From Branchipolynoe longqiensis (lineage: Eukaryota > Annelida > Polychaeta > Phyllodocida > Polynoidae): a DNA stretch of 64,000 nucleotides. Made by a program: the position numbers and the translations under genes. Below the pieces are notes generated by a model that was not told where the DNA came from, did not search any database, and saw only the letters and a list, made by a program, of their open reading frames with translations. The DNA lies in the NCBI GenBank assembly GCA_030323885.1, contig CM059187.1:82482027-82546026 (forward strand), given 5' to 3'. Of the stretch, positions 32,298-43,711 are shown in pieces; the stretch's first letter is position 1; every line of letters starts with the position of its first letter.

Positions 32298-32990
32298 TCA
32301 GTAATGACTACTTTTGAAGGCTTCGAAGGAATACTGATCGAGACGTGAACGCTTCTTTCCATTAGAAAAGGCTTTATAGGTATACACCCATGAGAAGAGG
32401 ATTCGAATCAAACTCGCCATGTAGCTGAGTCAGGATTATTAATATTGACTGTGTGAAATAAATATAAGACAAATCCCCAAATACAATCCAAGAGATAATC
32501 AAAGCCCATTATTAAAACTAAAACTCGATAAAGATGATGTTGCAAACATGGTTTTGTGTCCGATTACCAAAGTTTTAAGCAACATTAACACCTGTCAGCA
32601 TTTTTATGAGTGACCACAAGGGAACATGAGGTCTTGTTGGCATTTTGTTACAAGCGTATTGTCTCCCAAATGTGTCCTGAATAAATAAAAAGCAATGATG
32701 CTAACTCAACATCCCATGGCCTCTCATACTCACGGGGGTGAGAGGTGTGTTTGCTATTGTCCCTATGTAGGTAGAGAGAAATACAGACATGTCATTCTGC
32801 ATGTTATCGTAACATGATTAATTCGCGGGGTGGAGGCGGGGGGGGACTCACCAACACAACGACCTGACGCCACCTAGCGTAAATGCCAGAACTAACCACC
32901 AGCCGGCCGCCTCCGTGGCGCCACCTAGCACCAACATCGGAACTACGCGTCCTGGCTACGGGAGGAGACAGACCCAAACTTTCCCACCTT
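32298..32990. other. No recognisable feature
   Basis: Short G run at 32838-32847; otherwise nothing. Confidence 0.4.
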
Positions 32991-33549
32991 AAGCTGTGTT
33001 TACCCGGGCGAGTTAAAACGCTTCATATAAAACCACTTGTCTAGATCGATTTACATTTGCCATGTAAACGCGACGCTGAGGCGTTTTAGGGCTGAATCGA
33101 TTCATATAAATCAGTATATGTAAACCACCTTACGAGGTAGTATAGATGAAGCGATCTAGCTTAAGCGCGTCACACGCATGCGCAGCCGAGACCTTAGTTT
33201 GTTGACTTTCCGGTCGATCAAAAGCGCATATTATAGAATTTAGTCTATGAAACCGCTAGCTGTGCACAGATATTTTTTTCATCATTTATTTTTAGGGTTT
33301 CACTGCCCAGCAGAAGTTTTGACCGTTCCAAACCAATACGATTCAGTCCATACAGATCTAGGTCGAACCCAAACTCTCTCGTGGTGATGTTGACGAACCC
33401 AAACTGGCGCTGGTTAGTATGGACTTGCTCATGCGCAGATATCGATTTCCGCCTTCAAACTCGTTCCGTGTAAATGCGCCACTACAACGATTCATCTAAA
33501 TCGATTTGTCTTAAATCATTTTACACCCGCCCGTGTAAACACAGCTTTA
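32991..33549 (+). mobile_element. TCGA-rich MITE (family T), copy A
   Basis: Inverted termini AGCTGTGTTTACcCGGGC and GCCCGTGTAAACACAGCT. The arms carry repeated ATCGATTT/AATCGATT words and 'gtaaaccacctta'. The central ~230-bp core, shared by copies C, D and E, runs from 'ccttagtttgttgactttccgg' through 'tttttagggtttcactgccc' to 'cttgctcatgcgcagatatcgattt'. Flanks TTAA and TTTA fit a TTAA-like target with one mismatch. Non-autonomous. Confidence 0.85.
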
Positions 33550-34489
33550 GACATCACATGACCAAATTCAAACCAACTGCCTCAATGGTCGCACAACTCC
33601 CCCAGATGCTGACCGGACAACTTCTCCACCTTTCTTCACCCACCCACCCACACCTCAAAGTAATAAGAGTACGGGAAGGGTTGAGGGTTCGGTGCCGGTC
33701 CATATTTATATCAACAGGGATCGAGGTGCCCACATAACATTATATTGTACTAGACAGACATTGACCCTGACCTGAACTGTACATGAAACTGATGAATAGA
33801 GAACCAGTGTATACTACTTCCTGTTTCCACCGTGTCGTGAATTATATATACAAATATTGACAGCTGCCGATCACACCCTCGCTGGGTATGGGTGAATGAC
33901 AACTGTTTATAATTCCAAGCAAAAACTACGAATTAACTGTAAGTACGAGGTGAATCTCCCGGTTCCAATATCCAGTTTTTATCTGTATTGAAATACAGTT
34001 GATACAATTGGAAAGAATGACAAAATAGACAAGATGGCAGCACCTAAAGGGGTCGATTAAAGTTTTAAAGTTATTGATGTAGATGATCTCTTCAATTATT
34101 TACCTCAAACATAGCAGGGTATGATAGTTCAATATTTGAACAATATATATATATAGTGTATTAGATTAAAAGATCCTCTGACTATATATTTCGATAACCC
34201 AGCCTTCCAATAATTTGTATTAATGGGTTGTTTATTAGCACTGTGACAGTGCTGGGGACTAACTATTACATGTGTAACGTAATTTTCTTAATAGGAATAC
34301 AACCTATTGCAAAGCTATGTTCTAGCTTTACCCAAAGTTAAGACTACACTACGAAAACTGTAGAATTGCTCAAATTATGATAGAGAGTGTATTTAACAAC
34401 TATCTTAACCTACACAAATGTCTATACTTTAATATCACTCAGAATAGTCAGTCATAATCTAAGTTTTATCTCAACGGTCTTTTATCTAG
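33550..34489. other. No recognisable feature
   Basis: AT-rich, no repeats or coding signal that I can support. Confidence 0.4.
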
Positions 34490-35290
34490 CAACGGTCATT
34501 TATAAAATGAACCAACTGACAATGGATGGGTATGACATCCACCTGTGCTGGGTGCCTGGCCATGCAGGCATACAAGGAAACGAACGAGCTGATCGGGCTG
34601 TGAAGAAGGCCCTGAACTGTGATCTTGAACCATGTCTGATCCCTCACTCTGATCTGAAACCAATAATAGCCACCCACATAAAATCCAAATGGCAACATGA
34701 GTGGGATGAAAACATTAATAAACTTAAAGAAATTGAACCATCTGTGGGAAAGCCACCACAGACTCATGCGGACGTCGGCGGGACCAAGTGGTCCTTAGCC
34801 GCTGCCGTATTGGCCACTCGTGGCTTACACATGCTTTTCTGCTCAAGGGGGAACCTCCCCCTGATTGTATTGGGTGTCAGTCCCCGCTGACACTCAAACA
34901 CATTTTACTAAGGTGCGTTGATTGTTTGGCCCTGCGCCAACAGTTCTACACTGCAGACAGTATGCATGACCTTTTTACTAAAGTAAAACAGGAAAACATT
35001 TTAGCCTTTTTGAGGGCAGCTGGACTGTACCACCTCATATGGTTTACTAAATAGATTCTAACAATTATTAATAAAACTTTTCTTTTTCTATGGGAATTTG
35101 TTTCCCTTGACCACAAATATATGATTGTGAGCTTTCTAATTTAATGAGTGTCTATTGGCACATAATTGATTGTCTGCCTTTACATGCAAAAGCAATGGTT
35201 TGAACAAAAAACAAACATTTCTCGCCATGAATATGGCCTATGCTGCCGACACGGCGTAAAGCAACCACCAATCAATCAATCAGTCAATCA
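34490..35290 (+). mobile_element. I-type LINE 3' end with RNase H
   Basis: A strongly 5'-truncated LINE: the C-terminal half of an RNase H domain, an RT-associated C-terminal zinc region, a ~200-bp 3' UTR and an AATC-repeat tail (35267-35290). The 3' UTR and tail also occur at 39088-39300 in the duplicated block. Confidence 0.8.
34507..35054 (+). pseudogene. RNase H / LINE ORF2 C-terminus, frameshifted
   Basis: The first part encodes HLCWVPGHAGIQGNERADR, the classic RNase H C-terminal motif, in which the histidine and aspartate are catalytic-site residues. Reading must shift by one base near 34770-34800 to continue into RCRIGHSWLTHAFLL and CIGCQSPLTLKHILLRC, a Cys/His cluster typical of I/Jockey-group ORF2 ends. 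The stop is at 35052-35054. The frameshift and the missing endonuclease and reverse transcriptase make it a dead copy. Confidence 0.85.
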
Positions 35291-35489
35291 CTTTTATCTT
35301 GTTTGATCTTTATTTTAATATTTTTGTTATATCTCTGCAAGGAAGTTGTCATAGTTTTGTTCACAATAAAAAGGGGAATAACCGGTTTTTTCATCGCAAG
35401 AGCCGGCGGCTTCTGCGGTTGCTTCATTGCACTTGGCTGAGCTGGATGAGTGAATCTGGTTTTCACAATCTGTTGAGTTAAATTCCGGC

Positions 35490-36345
35490 ATACTAGGAGG
35501 GAGGGGGCAGGGAGGGTGGGTGGGTAGAGAGGAGAGGAACGGGGATGAGGAAGTGGAGAGGAGATAAGGAGATGGAGGGACGGAGGAGGGGAGAGAGGAG
35601 GATGGAGGAGGGGAGAGATGAGGATGGTGGGGGGAGGGGATTGGATAGGACATGGTCAGAGAGAAGGAGGGTGGGGGAAAAGATGGGGAGGAGGGGTGAT
35701 TGGGAAGGATTAGGAGGAGGGCAGGGAGGCGGACAGGGGAGTAAGGGAGGTGAGTACGAGGTGGGGGTGGGGACTGGTGGCTGTTGAAGGAGGGTGAGGG
35801 AGGGGAGGGGAGAATTGAGTGAGGGAGGAAAGCCGAGGTGGAGAGAGACGAGGATGAGGATGGGGGTGAATAAGGTCAGGCAGGGAGGGATGGGAGGGGG
35901 AGATAAATGGAGGAGAGGAGGGGGTAGTGAGGAAGGGAATCAGGGAGGGAGGTGGAAGACGTGACGAAAGATGAGAGAAAAGGGAGAAGAGCAGGGAGGA
36001 GCAGCGAAAGGGGATGGGGAGGAGAAGGGGGAGAAAGGAGTAGGGGAAAGGGAAGGAGGAAAGGGGGAGAGACGAGGAAGAGGGGTGTGGAGGGTCCTGG
36101 TGAAAAGGGGAGGAGGAGTGGATGTCGAAGTAGATGGTTCGGAGGGGCAGGGAAAGAAGAGAAGGACGAGAGGGGGAGGGAAGGTGTGGGAAGAGTGAAA
36201 GAGAGGAGGAGGGAGTGGGAGAAGGCGGTGATGTGTAGGGGGGGGGGGGGGGTGTGTATGGCAGAGGGAAGGGAGGAGGAGGAGATGGGAACTAGTTAAA
36301 GGAGGAGGGGAAGACGGAGAGGCAGGAGGGGGGAGTGGGGAAAGG
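35490..36345 (+). repeat. GGA-rich low-complexity tract
   Basis: Built from GGGAGG, GGAGGA and GAGAGG words. The open frames over it are Gly/Glu/Arg strings from composition. Repeated at 39505-40360. Confidence 0.9.
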
Positions 36346-36347
36346 GT

Positions 36348-36655
36348 TCGTTTTTGGAGTTTTACGTCCTTGCAACATATCAGGACGGTTACCGGTTTGT
36401 GTCAGTGCAATGCCCATTCATGGTGACTTTACAATGCTGATCCACTGGGAAATCATGCCGCCAGCATCATGACCCGATATCCTACTCAGTCACATTATCC
36501 AGTCCTTGCCTTATCCTATTAATGTCAAGCACCGAGCTAGGAAGCGACAAGTATCAATTCTGTAAGTCATTGGTTTGACTCGACTGGGAATCGAACTCCC
36601 GATGGATCTCCCGCACGGGAGGCCAGCGCTCTACCGATTCAGCCACAGCATCTGG
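36348..36655 (-). mobile_element. Family-A SINE in the first duplicated block
   Basis: Near full length. The tail side reads 'ggagttttacgtccttgcaacatatcagg' and the head side carries B-box complement GGGAATCGAACTCCCG (about 36586-36601) and 'gattcagccacagc.tctggtc'. The A-box/anticodon-like loop differs from 30021-30363, marking a subfamily. Confidence 0.88.
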
Positions 36656-37397
36656 TCGGGAAAAGGGTGAGGTTGTGGAGGGAGAGAGACGGAGGAGGTG
36701 GATAGGGTGAATAAAGGGGAGATGGAGCAGGAGGGGATGGGGGGGGGGGGAACAGAAAGTTGATGTTCTTTGCGCTGCATTTAGAAAGAACACAAAACTC
36801 ACCCAACTACGTTCTCTGATGTGTGGAATGGATTCGTGGGTTTGTGCGTGAGTGTGTTCGTCAGGAGGGCGGGGGGGGGGGGGATTTGATTATTTTTAGA
36901 AGGACACAAAAAGGTGGCTCACACGTAAAAGGGCCTGTTTTGCAAAAGGGAAATGACAGCAAAATGAAATAACGCGCGCTGAAATCCAATATGCAGATAA
37001 ATATCGGTCCAAAAATAAGGGCGGATTTATTTGGTTTCTCATATGGAACTGTTCCGAAAGGTTGATAGGGAAATAAGAAGCGTTCGGAGGGCAATACTCC
37101 CTCAGAAGCTGTAAGCCTTTATCCCAATTGAGCGCCACTAACACTGTGTTAAAATGTCAATGTCAATGTCATGTCAATGTCACGTCAATACTCATAATGT
37201 ACATAGTATTACATTTATGATCATGTACATTAACAATGTTGACATGACAATAATGAAATGTCTATGTACATAATCGTAATGTACATTATTACACTTATGA
37301 GCATTTACATTCACATGTTGACATAACAACCAAGTTCACAATCATAATGTACAGTATTACACTTATGAGTATGCACATTGACATGTTTACATGACAT

Positions 37398-37515
37398 TAA
37401 GACCGACAGATGGACACAACTCTCACAGCAGAGAGCTAAATGGAGAGTGGCAGTCAAGTAATGAAAGCAGTCTTTGTCGCATCGCGACCGACAGCATGAT
37501 GATGATGATGATGTG
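37398..37515 (+). mobile_element. LINE-B 3' end fragment
   Basis: Only the last ~115 bp: 'ggacacaactctcacagcagagagctaaatgg' onward to 'gaccgacagc' and an ATG trinucleotide tail. Matches 44415-44530. Confidence 0.9.
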
Positions 37516-37529
37516 TCTGTGTGTGTTGG

Positions 37530-37618
37530 GGGGGGGGGGGGGGGGGGGAGATTGACATAAAGTGACGAGACCGAGTTTGACGGGGAGAGGTCGAGGGCGA
37601 CTGGTGTCTGGTTCGTGG

Positions 37619-37651
<33 letters not shown>

Positions 37652-38235
37652 TTGGTTGGGTTTCGGGTGTAACGGTGGGGGAGGGGGGTGGGGTGATCGC
37701 AGTGGTGAGGGTTTGGTGTCCCATGGTGGGACAGAGAAGGCTGGGAGGGGTATCTGCGTTGAGCTGGACGCTGGGGTTGATCCCGGCCGTGGGGGGGATC
37801 GGGGGGGCAGTGGGTGTACTGTGACGGGACAAGGCGGGCTGGCTGGGGTATCGGGAGGGATACTGGGGTTGATCCCGTCGGTCGGGGAGCTGGTGGTGTG
37901 GCGTGGGTGGGTGGGGGGAGTGAGTGGGGGGGGGGGCCGTTGGTTGTACCTGTGGCGGCACAGGAGGGCTGGGATGGAGTATCCAGGCGGGATTACTGGG
38001 TTGATCCCGGCGGTGGAGGCTGGTGGGGATTTTCTGTGTGTGTGGGGGGGGGGGGGGGGGGGTGTTTGTATTGGGGGACAGGGGGTGCGGGTGGGGTATC
38101 GGGTGGGATACTGGGGGTGACCCGTCGGAGGGAAGAAGCTGGAGATGTTGTGGGGGGGGGAGGGGGGGGTGGTGTATGGGGTCTGGGCAAGGGCGGGCTG
38201 GGTGGACTATCGGGAGGGATACTGGGGTTGATCCA
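37530..38235 (+). repeat. G-rich ~110-bp VNTR with poly-G runs
   Basis: Units carry 'gggatactggggttgatcccg.cggtggg' and 'ggcgggctggg.gg.gtatcggg', with 'ttgatcc' near 37777, 37870, 38002 and 38228. Separated by G homopolymers up to ~30 bases (37619-37650). Repeated at 45570-46235. Many potential G-quadruplex runs. Open frames are compositional. Confidence 0.85.
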
Positions 38236-38587
38236 TATGTTGGAATTCTTATTCTTCTTCCTCCACGATCAAATCAAGCGGAGTCGACAACGTAAGCGGA
38301 TTCTCCATCCTGCTAGGCTACATCCCCTACGCAGCAGCCTTTCGCGCATTTCCCGAAGCACCCGGCGTCCATTTTCATGTTGAGTTCATGACCATAATAT
38401 TCCCAGCAGACGCAGTGCTTGGCGCTTCGATTTACTGTTTTGGTTTCTACTGAAAGGCGGTTTTTGTTAGCTGAGAATTAATCCCAACAGAAACCTGCCA
38501 ATCAATGAGAGGAACTCGAGAGGCTGCTGCTAATGGAGTGTTCCCGTTACTACCCTGTCCGATTGTTTGTTCTGGTTATTTTGTTGC

Positions 38588-39087
38588 NNNNNNNNNNNNN
38601 NNNNNNNNNNNNNNNNNNNNNNNNNNNNNNNNNNNNNNNNNNNNNNNNNNNNNNNNNNNNNNNNNNNNNNNNNNNNNNNNNNNNNNNNNNNNNNNNNNNN
38701 NNNNNNNNNNNNNNNNNNNNNNNNNNNNNNNNNNNNNNNNNNNNNNNNNNNNNNNNNNNNNNNNNNNNNNNNNNNNNNNNNNNNNNNNNNNNNNNNNNNN
38801 NNNNNNNNNNNNNNNNNNNNNNNNNNNNNNNNNNNNNNNNNNNNNNNNNNNNNNNNNNNNNNNNNNNNNNNNNNNNNNNNNNNNNNNNNNNNNNNNNNNN
38901 NNNNNNNNNNNNNNNNNNNNNNNNNNNNNNNNNNNNNNNNNNNNNNNNNNNNNNNNNNNNNNNNNNNNNNNNNNNNNNNNNNNNNNNNNNNNNNNNNNNN
39001 NNNNNNNNNNNNNNNNNNNNNNNNNNNNNNNNNNNNNNNNNNNNNNNNNNNNNNNNNNNNNNNNNNNNNNNNNNNNNNNNNNNNNNN
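38588..39087. other. Assembly gap (500 N)
   Basis: Exactly 500 undetermined bases, a placeholder size. Frames reported through it are meaningless. Confidence 0.99.
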
Positions 39088-40692
39088 ATTTGTTTCCCTT
39101 GTCCACAAATATATGTATATGTGAGCTTCCTAATTTTAATGAGTGTGTCTATTGGCACATAATTGGATTGTCTGCCTTTCACATGCAAAAAAAGGCAATG
39201 GGTTTGAACAAAAAACACAAACATTTCTCGCCATGAATATGGCCTCTGCTGCCGACACGGCATAAAGGAAACCACCAATAATCAATCAGTCTATCACTTT
39301 TATCTTGTTTGATCTTTATTTTAATATTTTTGTTATATCTCTGCAAGGAAGTTGTTCATAGTTTTGTTCACAATAAAATAAGGGGAATAACCGGTTTTTT
39401 TCATCGCAAGAGCCGGCGGTTCTGACGGTTTGCTTCATTGCACTTGGCTGAGCTGGATGAGTTGAATCTGGTTTTCACAATCTGTTGAGTTAAATTCCGG
39501 CATACTAGGAGGGAGGGGGCAGGGAGGGTGGGTGGGTAGAGTGGAGAGGAACGGGGATGAGGAAGTGGAGCGCGGAGATAAGGAGATGGAGGGACGGGAG
39601 GAGGGGAGAGAGGAGGATGGAAGGAGGGGAGAGATGAGGATGGTGGGGGGAGGGGATTGGATAGGACATGGTCAGACAGAAGGAGGGTGGGGGAAAAAGA
39701 TGGGGAGGAGGGGTGATTGGGAAGGATTGGGAGGAGGGCAGGGAGGCGGACAGGGGTGTAAGGGAGGTGAGTACGAGGTGGGGGTGGGATTGGTGGGTGT
39801 TGAAGGAGGGTGAGGGAGGGGAGGGGAGGGGAGAATTGAGTGAGGGAGGGAAAGCCGAGGTGGATGAGGATGGGGGGTGAATAAGGTCAGGCAGGGAGGG
39901 ATGGGAGGGGGAGATAAATGGAGGAGAGGAGAGGGGGTAGTGAGGAAGGGAATTGGGGGGGAGGTGGAAGACGTGACGAAAGATGAGAGAAAAAGGGAGA
40001 AGAGCAGCGAAAGGGGATGGGGGAGAAAGGAGTAGGGGAAAGGGAAGAAGGAAAGGGGGGAGAGACGAGGAAGAGGGGTGTGGAGGGTCCTGGTGAAAAG
40101 GGGAAGAGGAGTGGATGTCGAAGTAGATGGCTTGGAGGGGGAGGGAAAGAAGAGAAGGACGAGAGGGGCGTGGAAGGGGTGGGAAGGGTGGACATACAGG
40201 AGGAGGGTGTGGGAGAAGGCGGAGATGTGTGTGTGTGTGGGGGGGGGGGGGGGGTATGGCAGAGGGAAGGGAGGAGGAGGAGATGGGAACTAGTTAAAGG
40301 AGACTACACCACGTGGGAGGAGGGGAAGACAGAGAGACAGGAGGGGGGAGTGGGGAAAGGGTTAGTTTTTGGAGTTTTACGTCCTTGCAACATATCAGGA
40401 CGGTTACCGATTTGTGGCAGTGCAATGCCCATTCATGGTGACTTTGAAATGCTGATCCACTGGGAAATCATGCTGCCAGCATCATGACCCGATATCCTAC
40501 TCAGTCACATTATCCAGTCCTTGTCTTATTCTATTAATGTCAAGCACCGAGCTAGGAAGCGACAAGTATCAATTCTGTAAGTCATTGGTTTGACTCGACT
40601 GGGAATCGAACTCCCGATGGATCTCCCGCACGGGAGGCCAGCGCTCTACCGATTCAGCCACCGCGTCTGGTCGGGAAAAGGGTGAGGTTGTG
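39088..40692. repeat. Duplicated block, part 1, second copy
   Basis: Begins immediately after the gap with 'atttgtttccctt', equal to 35096. Continues through the LINE tail, GGA tract and SINE to 'ggtgaggttgtg', where it breaks off at the insertion. Confidence 0.95.
40362..40672 (-). mobile_element. Family-A SINE in the second duplicated block
   Basis: The same copy as 36348-36655 (about eight differences over the first 175 bp), with the same truncation and the same B-box complement. Confidence 0.88.
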
Positions 40693-41505
40693 ATATCCAC
40701 TTTTTAAATCAATAGTGGTAAACACCTTAGCATTTACCAGTTGATCAAATATATCTTGTATCCGTGGAAGAGGATATGCATCCTTATAAGTTACCTCATT
40801 AAGGCGCCTATAATCTCCACACAAACGAATACCTCCATCTTTCTTTGGGACTATTGTGAGTGGGCTACTCCAGGCACTACAACTTGGCTCAATGATATCA
40901 TTGTCTAGCATCCTCTTAATTTCTGCTTCTACCAGCTTCTGTTTAGCTAAAGGTATCCTGTATGGTCTCTGATTTATTGGGTGAGCATTCCCTGTATCAA
41001 TAACCATTTCTACTACATTAGCAGTTCTAAGTTTCTCATTCTCTTTTGGAAATAGATGCGGAAATTGTATCCGCCAATATTCTAATTCCGAAACAACACC
41101 GGCTATGCCAACAAGTGGTTCATTACGGCTAACCCATGGATAGGCTTCACCACACAATATAATCTCTTCCCTGTGATAACATAAATGGGCCTCACACTCC
41201 TTCATCATATCACTGCCAAATAAAAATTCATGTTGCAGTTCCGTCACCACATGGAACTGGCACTTCTTTCCCAATACAAAAATATCTGCTATCCCCTTGG
41301 TTGGGATTAAGTGTTTTGATAGGGACCTTAGTCTTAATCCTGGAGCTAACTTCTCACTAGCCATACCATTCTCTCTTAATTTATTCCAACAGTCTTCCCG
41401 AATCATGCTACGACTGGCACCTGAATCTATCAAACCTGCACATAAGATTCCGCCAAATCTTATCCGTACACATGGTCTCTGATCGAGTGCCTTTACAAGT
41501 TTCCC
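40693..41505 (-). pseudogene. Ty3/Gypsy pol fragment: protease and N-terminal RT
   Basis: The frame is -1 relative to gag and opens at the slippery heptamer. It begins [10 protein letters not shown] and reaches the aspartic protease site GLIDSGAS near 41430. The N-terminal reverse transcriptase follows: [50 protein letters not shown] and [10 protein letters not shown]. It is cut at 40693, where the duplicated flank resumes, before the catalytic YxDD. RNase H and integrase are absent. In an intact element this polyprotein would process gag-pol and copy the RNA. Confidence 0.88.
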
Positions 41506-42869
41506 GAAACCTGATTTGCTACTGGTGACTGTTGAGGCGCATCCCTAAATTGTTCATTCCGCAATTTCTCTTTTCCCTCCCATTCAAACTTATGAGGACA
41601 ATTCCTCACTATGTGTGGGCCCTTACACAAATAACACATGAGGGGTGGACGGTTGATATCATTGCTTCTGCATGCTTGACCACCTCTCATATAACCATGT
41701 TGATAGAACGGATTCTGCCCTACTCCATTGTACTGCCCTCTAGCACGTCTCTGACCATAACCACTGCGGAATGGTGCTCTATGCTGCTCGTGACCTACAG
41801 ATGGTCTGCCCTGGCTTGTCCAGGCACCCTCTTTATAGCTATCATACTCTGGACTCTGCCCTGCCTGCACCATCCCCTGGCCATGCTGCTTATCAGACAA
41901 TGTTAATTTTCCCATGTCAGCTATTTCCTTACTTAATCGCTTCATTTCCCCTTGCATAGTTTTCATCATCTGTAATTGCATATCAACACTGTCTTCTTTT
42001 CTTGCCCCTTTCTTATCTACTACCCTAACTGCACTAACTGGAACTATACCATCAGTATTGGCTACCTTTTCTGTAGCTTGGCCTGTCCTACAGGCTAGCT
42101 CCATAGTCTCCTCCAATGTCTGTGCACTCTGCATTTCAATAAAAAATCTAATAGTGACTGATGACAATGAGTCTGTGAATTGTGAGATTAACTCTTTCTT
42201 ATTGACATGTGCCATCTCCTCAGCACTGTATGCTTTGTAAAGTGCATCTTTGTACCTCTGGCAATATGCAGCCTCCGACTCACCTTCCAGCTGCTTCATT
42301 TTTCGCAACTCTTTTTGTAAAAATAAACTCTCATCTTGGGTGAGAAGTAGCTTTGACACCTTTGCTCTGACTGTTTCCCATCCAGGATCCGATCCTTCCC
42401 TTAAAATTCCCAATAAAGTCTGTTGCAAGCATCCTGTAGAACTAGATACTGCCAACTCAATCACATCTCCATCTATAGCTTTAGAACCCTCCTTTGCTGT
42501 ACTAATCTGTTCCAACCATTTCCTAAGTTTACTCTTATCTTGGCCATCTATCGTCTCAATCCTTTTTCCATAGACATGCAGTGATCTATATGCCTTCTTC
42601 TCTGCCTTTTCTCTCTCCCTGAAGCTTCTATCCAGTATCCTGTCCTCCACATCTTTTCCAATAGCTATACTCATCTCTGGGTCCTTTGACTGTACTAACT
42701 GCAATGCATATAGTGGCCATAATTGCTCAATTGTATCCTCTGCCTTAACAGCCCCTGACTGTTTACCTGCTGTCACCCAGTCATTAAACAACTTTTGCAT
42801 ATCTGTCTGTTTCTGTCTAGTACTCGCCATGTTTAACTGTTGTAATGCAAAGAGTATAGCAAATATCAA
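41493..42869 (-). CDS. Ty3/Gypsy Gag
   Basis: Open frame of 458 residues. The second methionine ([10 protein letters not shown], codon at 42828-42830) is the more plausible start, because the first 13 residues are hydrophobic and sit in AT-rich leader. The middle resembles a retrotransposon capsid domain ([18 protein letters not shown], about residues 200-220). The C-terminal part has one zinc knuckle, [13 protein letters not shown], spaced CX2CX3HX4C, one residue shorter than the usual CX2CX4HX4C. The frame ends two codons after a G GGA AAC heptamer. It appears undamaged although the downstream pol is broken off. Confidence 0.88.
   Translation of the reverse strand: MIFAILFALQQLNMASTRQKQTDMQKLFNDWVTAGKQSGAVKAEDTIEQLWPLYALQLVQSKDPEMSIAIGKDVEDRILDRSFREREKAEKKAYRSLHVYGKRIETIDGQDKSKLRKWLEQISTAKEGSKAIDGDVIELAVSSSTGCLQQTLLGILREGSDPGWETVRAKVSKLLLTQDESLFLQKELRKMKQLEGESEAAYCQRYKDALYKAYSAEEMAHVNKKELISQFTDSLSSVTIRFFIEMQSAQTLEETMELACRTGQATEKVANTDGIVPVSAVRVVDKKGARKEDSVDMQLQMMKTMQGEMKRLSKEIADMGKLTLSDKQHGQGMVQAGQSPEYDSYKEGAWTSQGRPSVGHEQHRAPFRSGYGQRRARGQYNGVGQNPFYQHGYMRGGQACRSNDINRPPLMCYLCKGPHIVRNCPHKFEWEGKEKLRNEQFRDAPQQSPVANQVSGNL
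41499..41505 (-). promoter_or_regulatory. -1 ribosomal frameshift heptamer GGGAAAC
   Basis: On the minus strand, in gag phase the sequence reads G GGA AAC TTG TAA. A one-base slip back gives GGG AAA CTT and enters the protease frame. This fits the X XXY YYZ rule and the known gag-pro heptamer type of retroelements. A downstream pseudoknot was not tested. Confidence 0.6.
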
Positions 42870-43700
42870 TACAATTATCTTTTTAATTTGTTTATATATT
42901 AAAAATTAATTACAATCTCAACCACACAATTTGTGACTTGTAGGGGACCCTGTTATTGAAAGAATGAATTGCCACTCACAACTTCCACTATGAACATGTG
43001 ATTATTAGAGCACCCTGTTATTAATGGAATAACTCATTAGACAGCATTAGATAGTCACCTTACTGAGAGCTCTTCACCAGACTGGCAGCATGTAAGCAAC
43101 CCTGTGAGTTCCCAGTGTCAGCTGCGCCTGCCTGTGCACCAGTTATCGACATCGCTGTAGTACTGAAAAGACTCCCAGACACAACCAAGCACTGAACAGA
43201 ATGATGGTGCCCACAGTGTAGGCCTATGACATAAATCAATTTTTTCAATTTTATATGATCTTATTTATTTATTTATTTATATATATTTTTGTTAAATCAC
43301 TTAAAATGTACTTCATGTAGTTATTCTCCATTACATTCACCATGAATGATAAACAACAGTTAAGCAGTGAATAAGATGGGGTTCCCTGCATCGCCTACCA
43401 GAATCAATTTATTATTATTTTTTTTTTAATTGAATTAAATTGACTTTATATAGCCATTTCCCAATACATTTACCATGCAAGCTACTAGAAACCACAATTT
43501 ATATGGAAACCTACCTTTGTGTGAAACAGCATAGGCACAATGCATGGAAGTCAACAATTGCTAAAGATTCTGTCAGACACCATGAACACAATGCATGTAG
43601 GCCTATGTCACACATCTTTTCTGTTTGTTTGAATACATTCTATTTCACTGGAATGGATATCAATGGACACCTTCGATAGGGCTGAAACATAGTAGTCACA
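42870..43700 (-). other. Leader region upstream of gag, no LTR identified
   Basis: AT-rich, with a related pair 'accctgttattgaaagaat' (42948) and 'accctgttattaatggaat' (43010). I find no TG...CA terminal repeat or convincing primer site. 43260-43500 holds a second imperfect tandem pair (TTTATT-rich start, 'ccattacattcaccatg' against 'ccaatacatttaccatg'). Confidence 0.4.
43287..43316. repeat. 30-bp perfect inverted repeat, left arm
   Basis: Starts TTTTGTTAAATCAC and ends GTACTTCAT. Its exact reverse complement is at 44599-44628. The two arms enclose 1.28 kb including the LINE-B copy. Confidence 0.9.
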
Positions 43701-43711
43701 TAGTTGTTATA

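Larger units (their letters stand above)
35096..36690. repeat. Duplicated block, part 1, first copy
   Basis: Corresponds base for base, with roughly 4-5% differences and many one-base indels, to 39088-40692. It holds the LINE 3' UTR, an AT-rich segment with 'gagccggcggcttctgcgg', a GGA-rich tract and a SINE. Confidence 0.95.
36676..38587. repeat. Duplicated block, part 2, first copy
   Basis: Matches 44640-46597 with many indels, mostly in G runs. Runs directly into the assembly gap at 38588. Confidence 0.9.

Noticed and set aside
35545..36299. Gly/Glu/Arg-rich frames (also 39532-40487)
   Set aside because: Products of GGA-rich low complexity, not conserved in frame between the two block copies.
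37311..38383. Proline- or glycine-rich proteins over the G-rich VNTR (also 45316-46234)
   Set aside because: Frames depend on poly-G length and shift between the two copies.
38505..39278. Long frames through the N block
   Set aside because: Undetermined bases contain no stops; artefact.
41532..42573. Plus-strand frames opposite Gag
   Set aside because: Shadows of the minus-strand gag with no recognisable domain.
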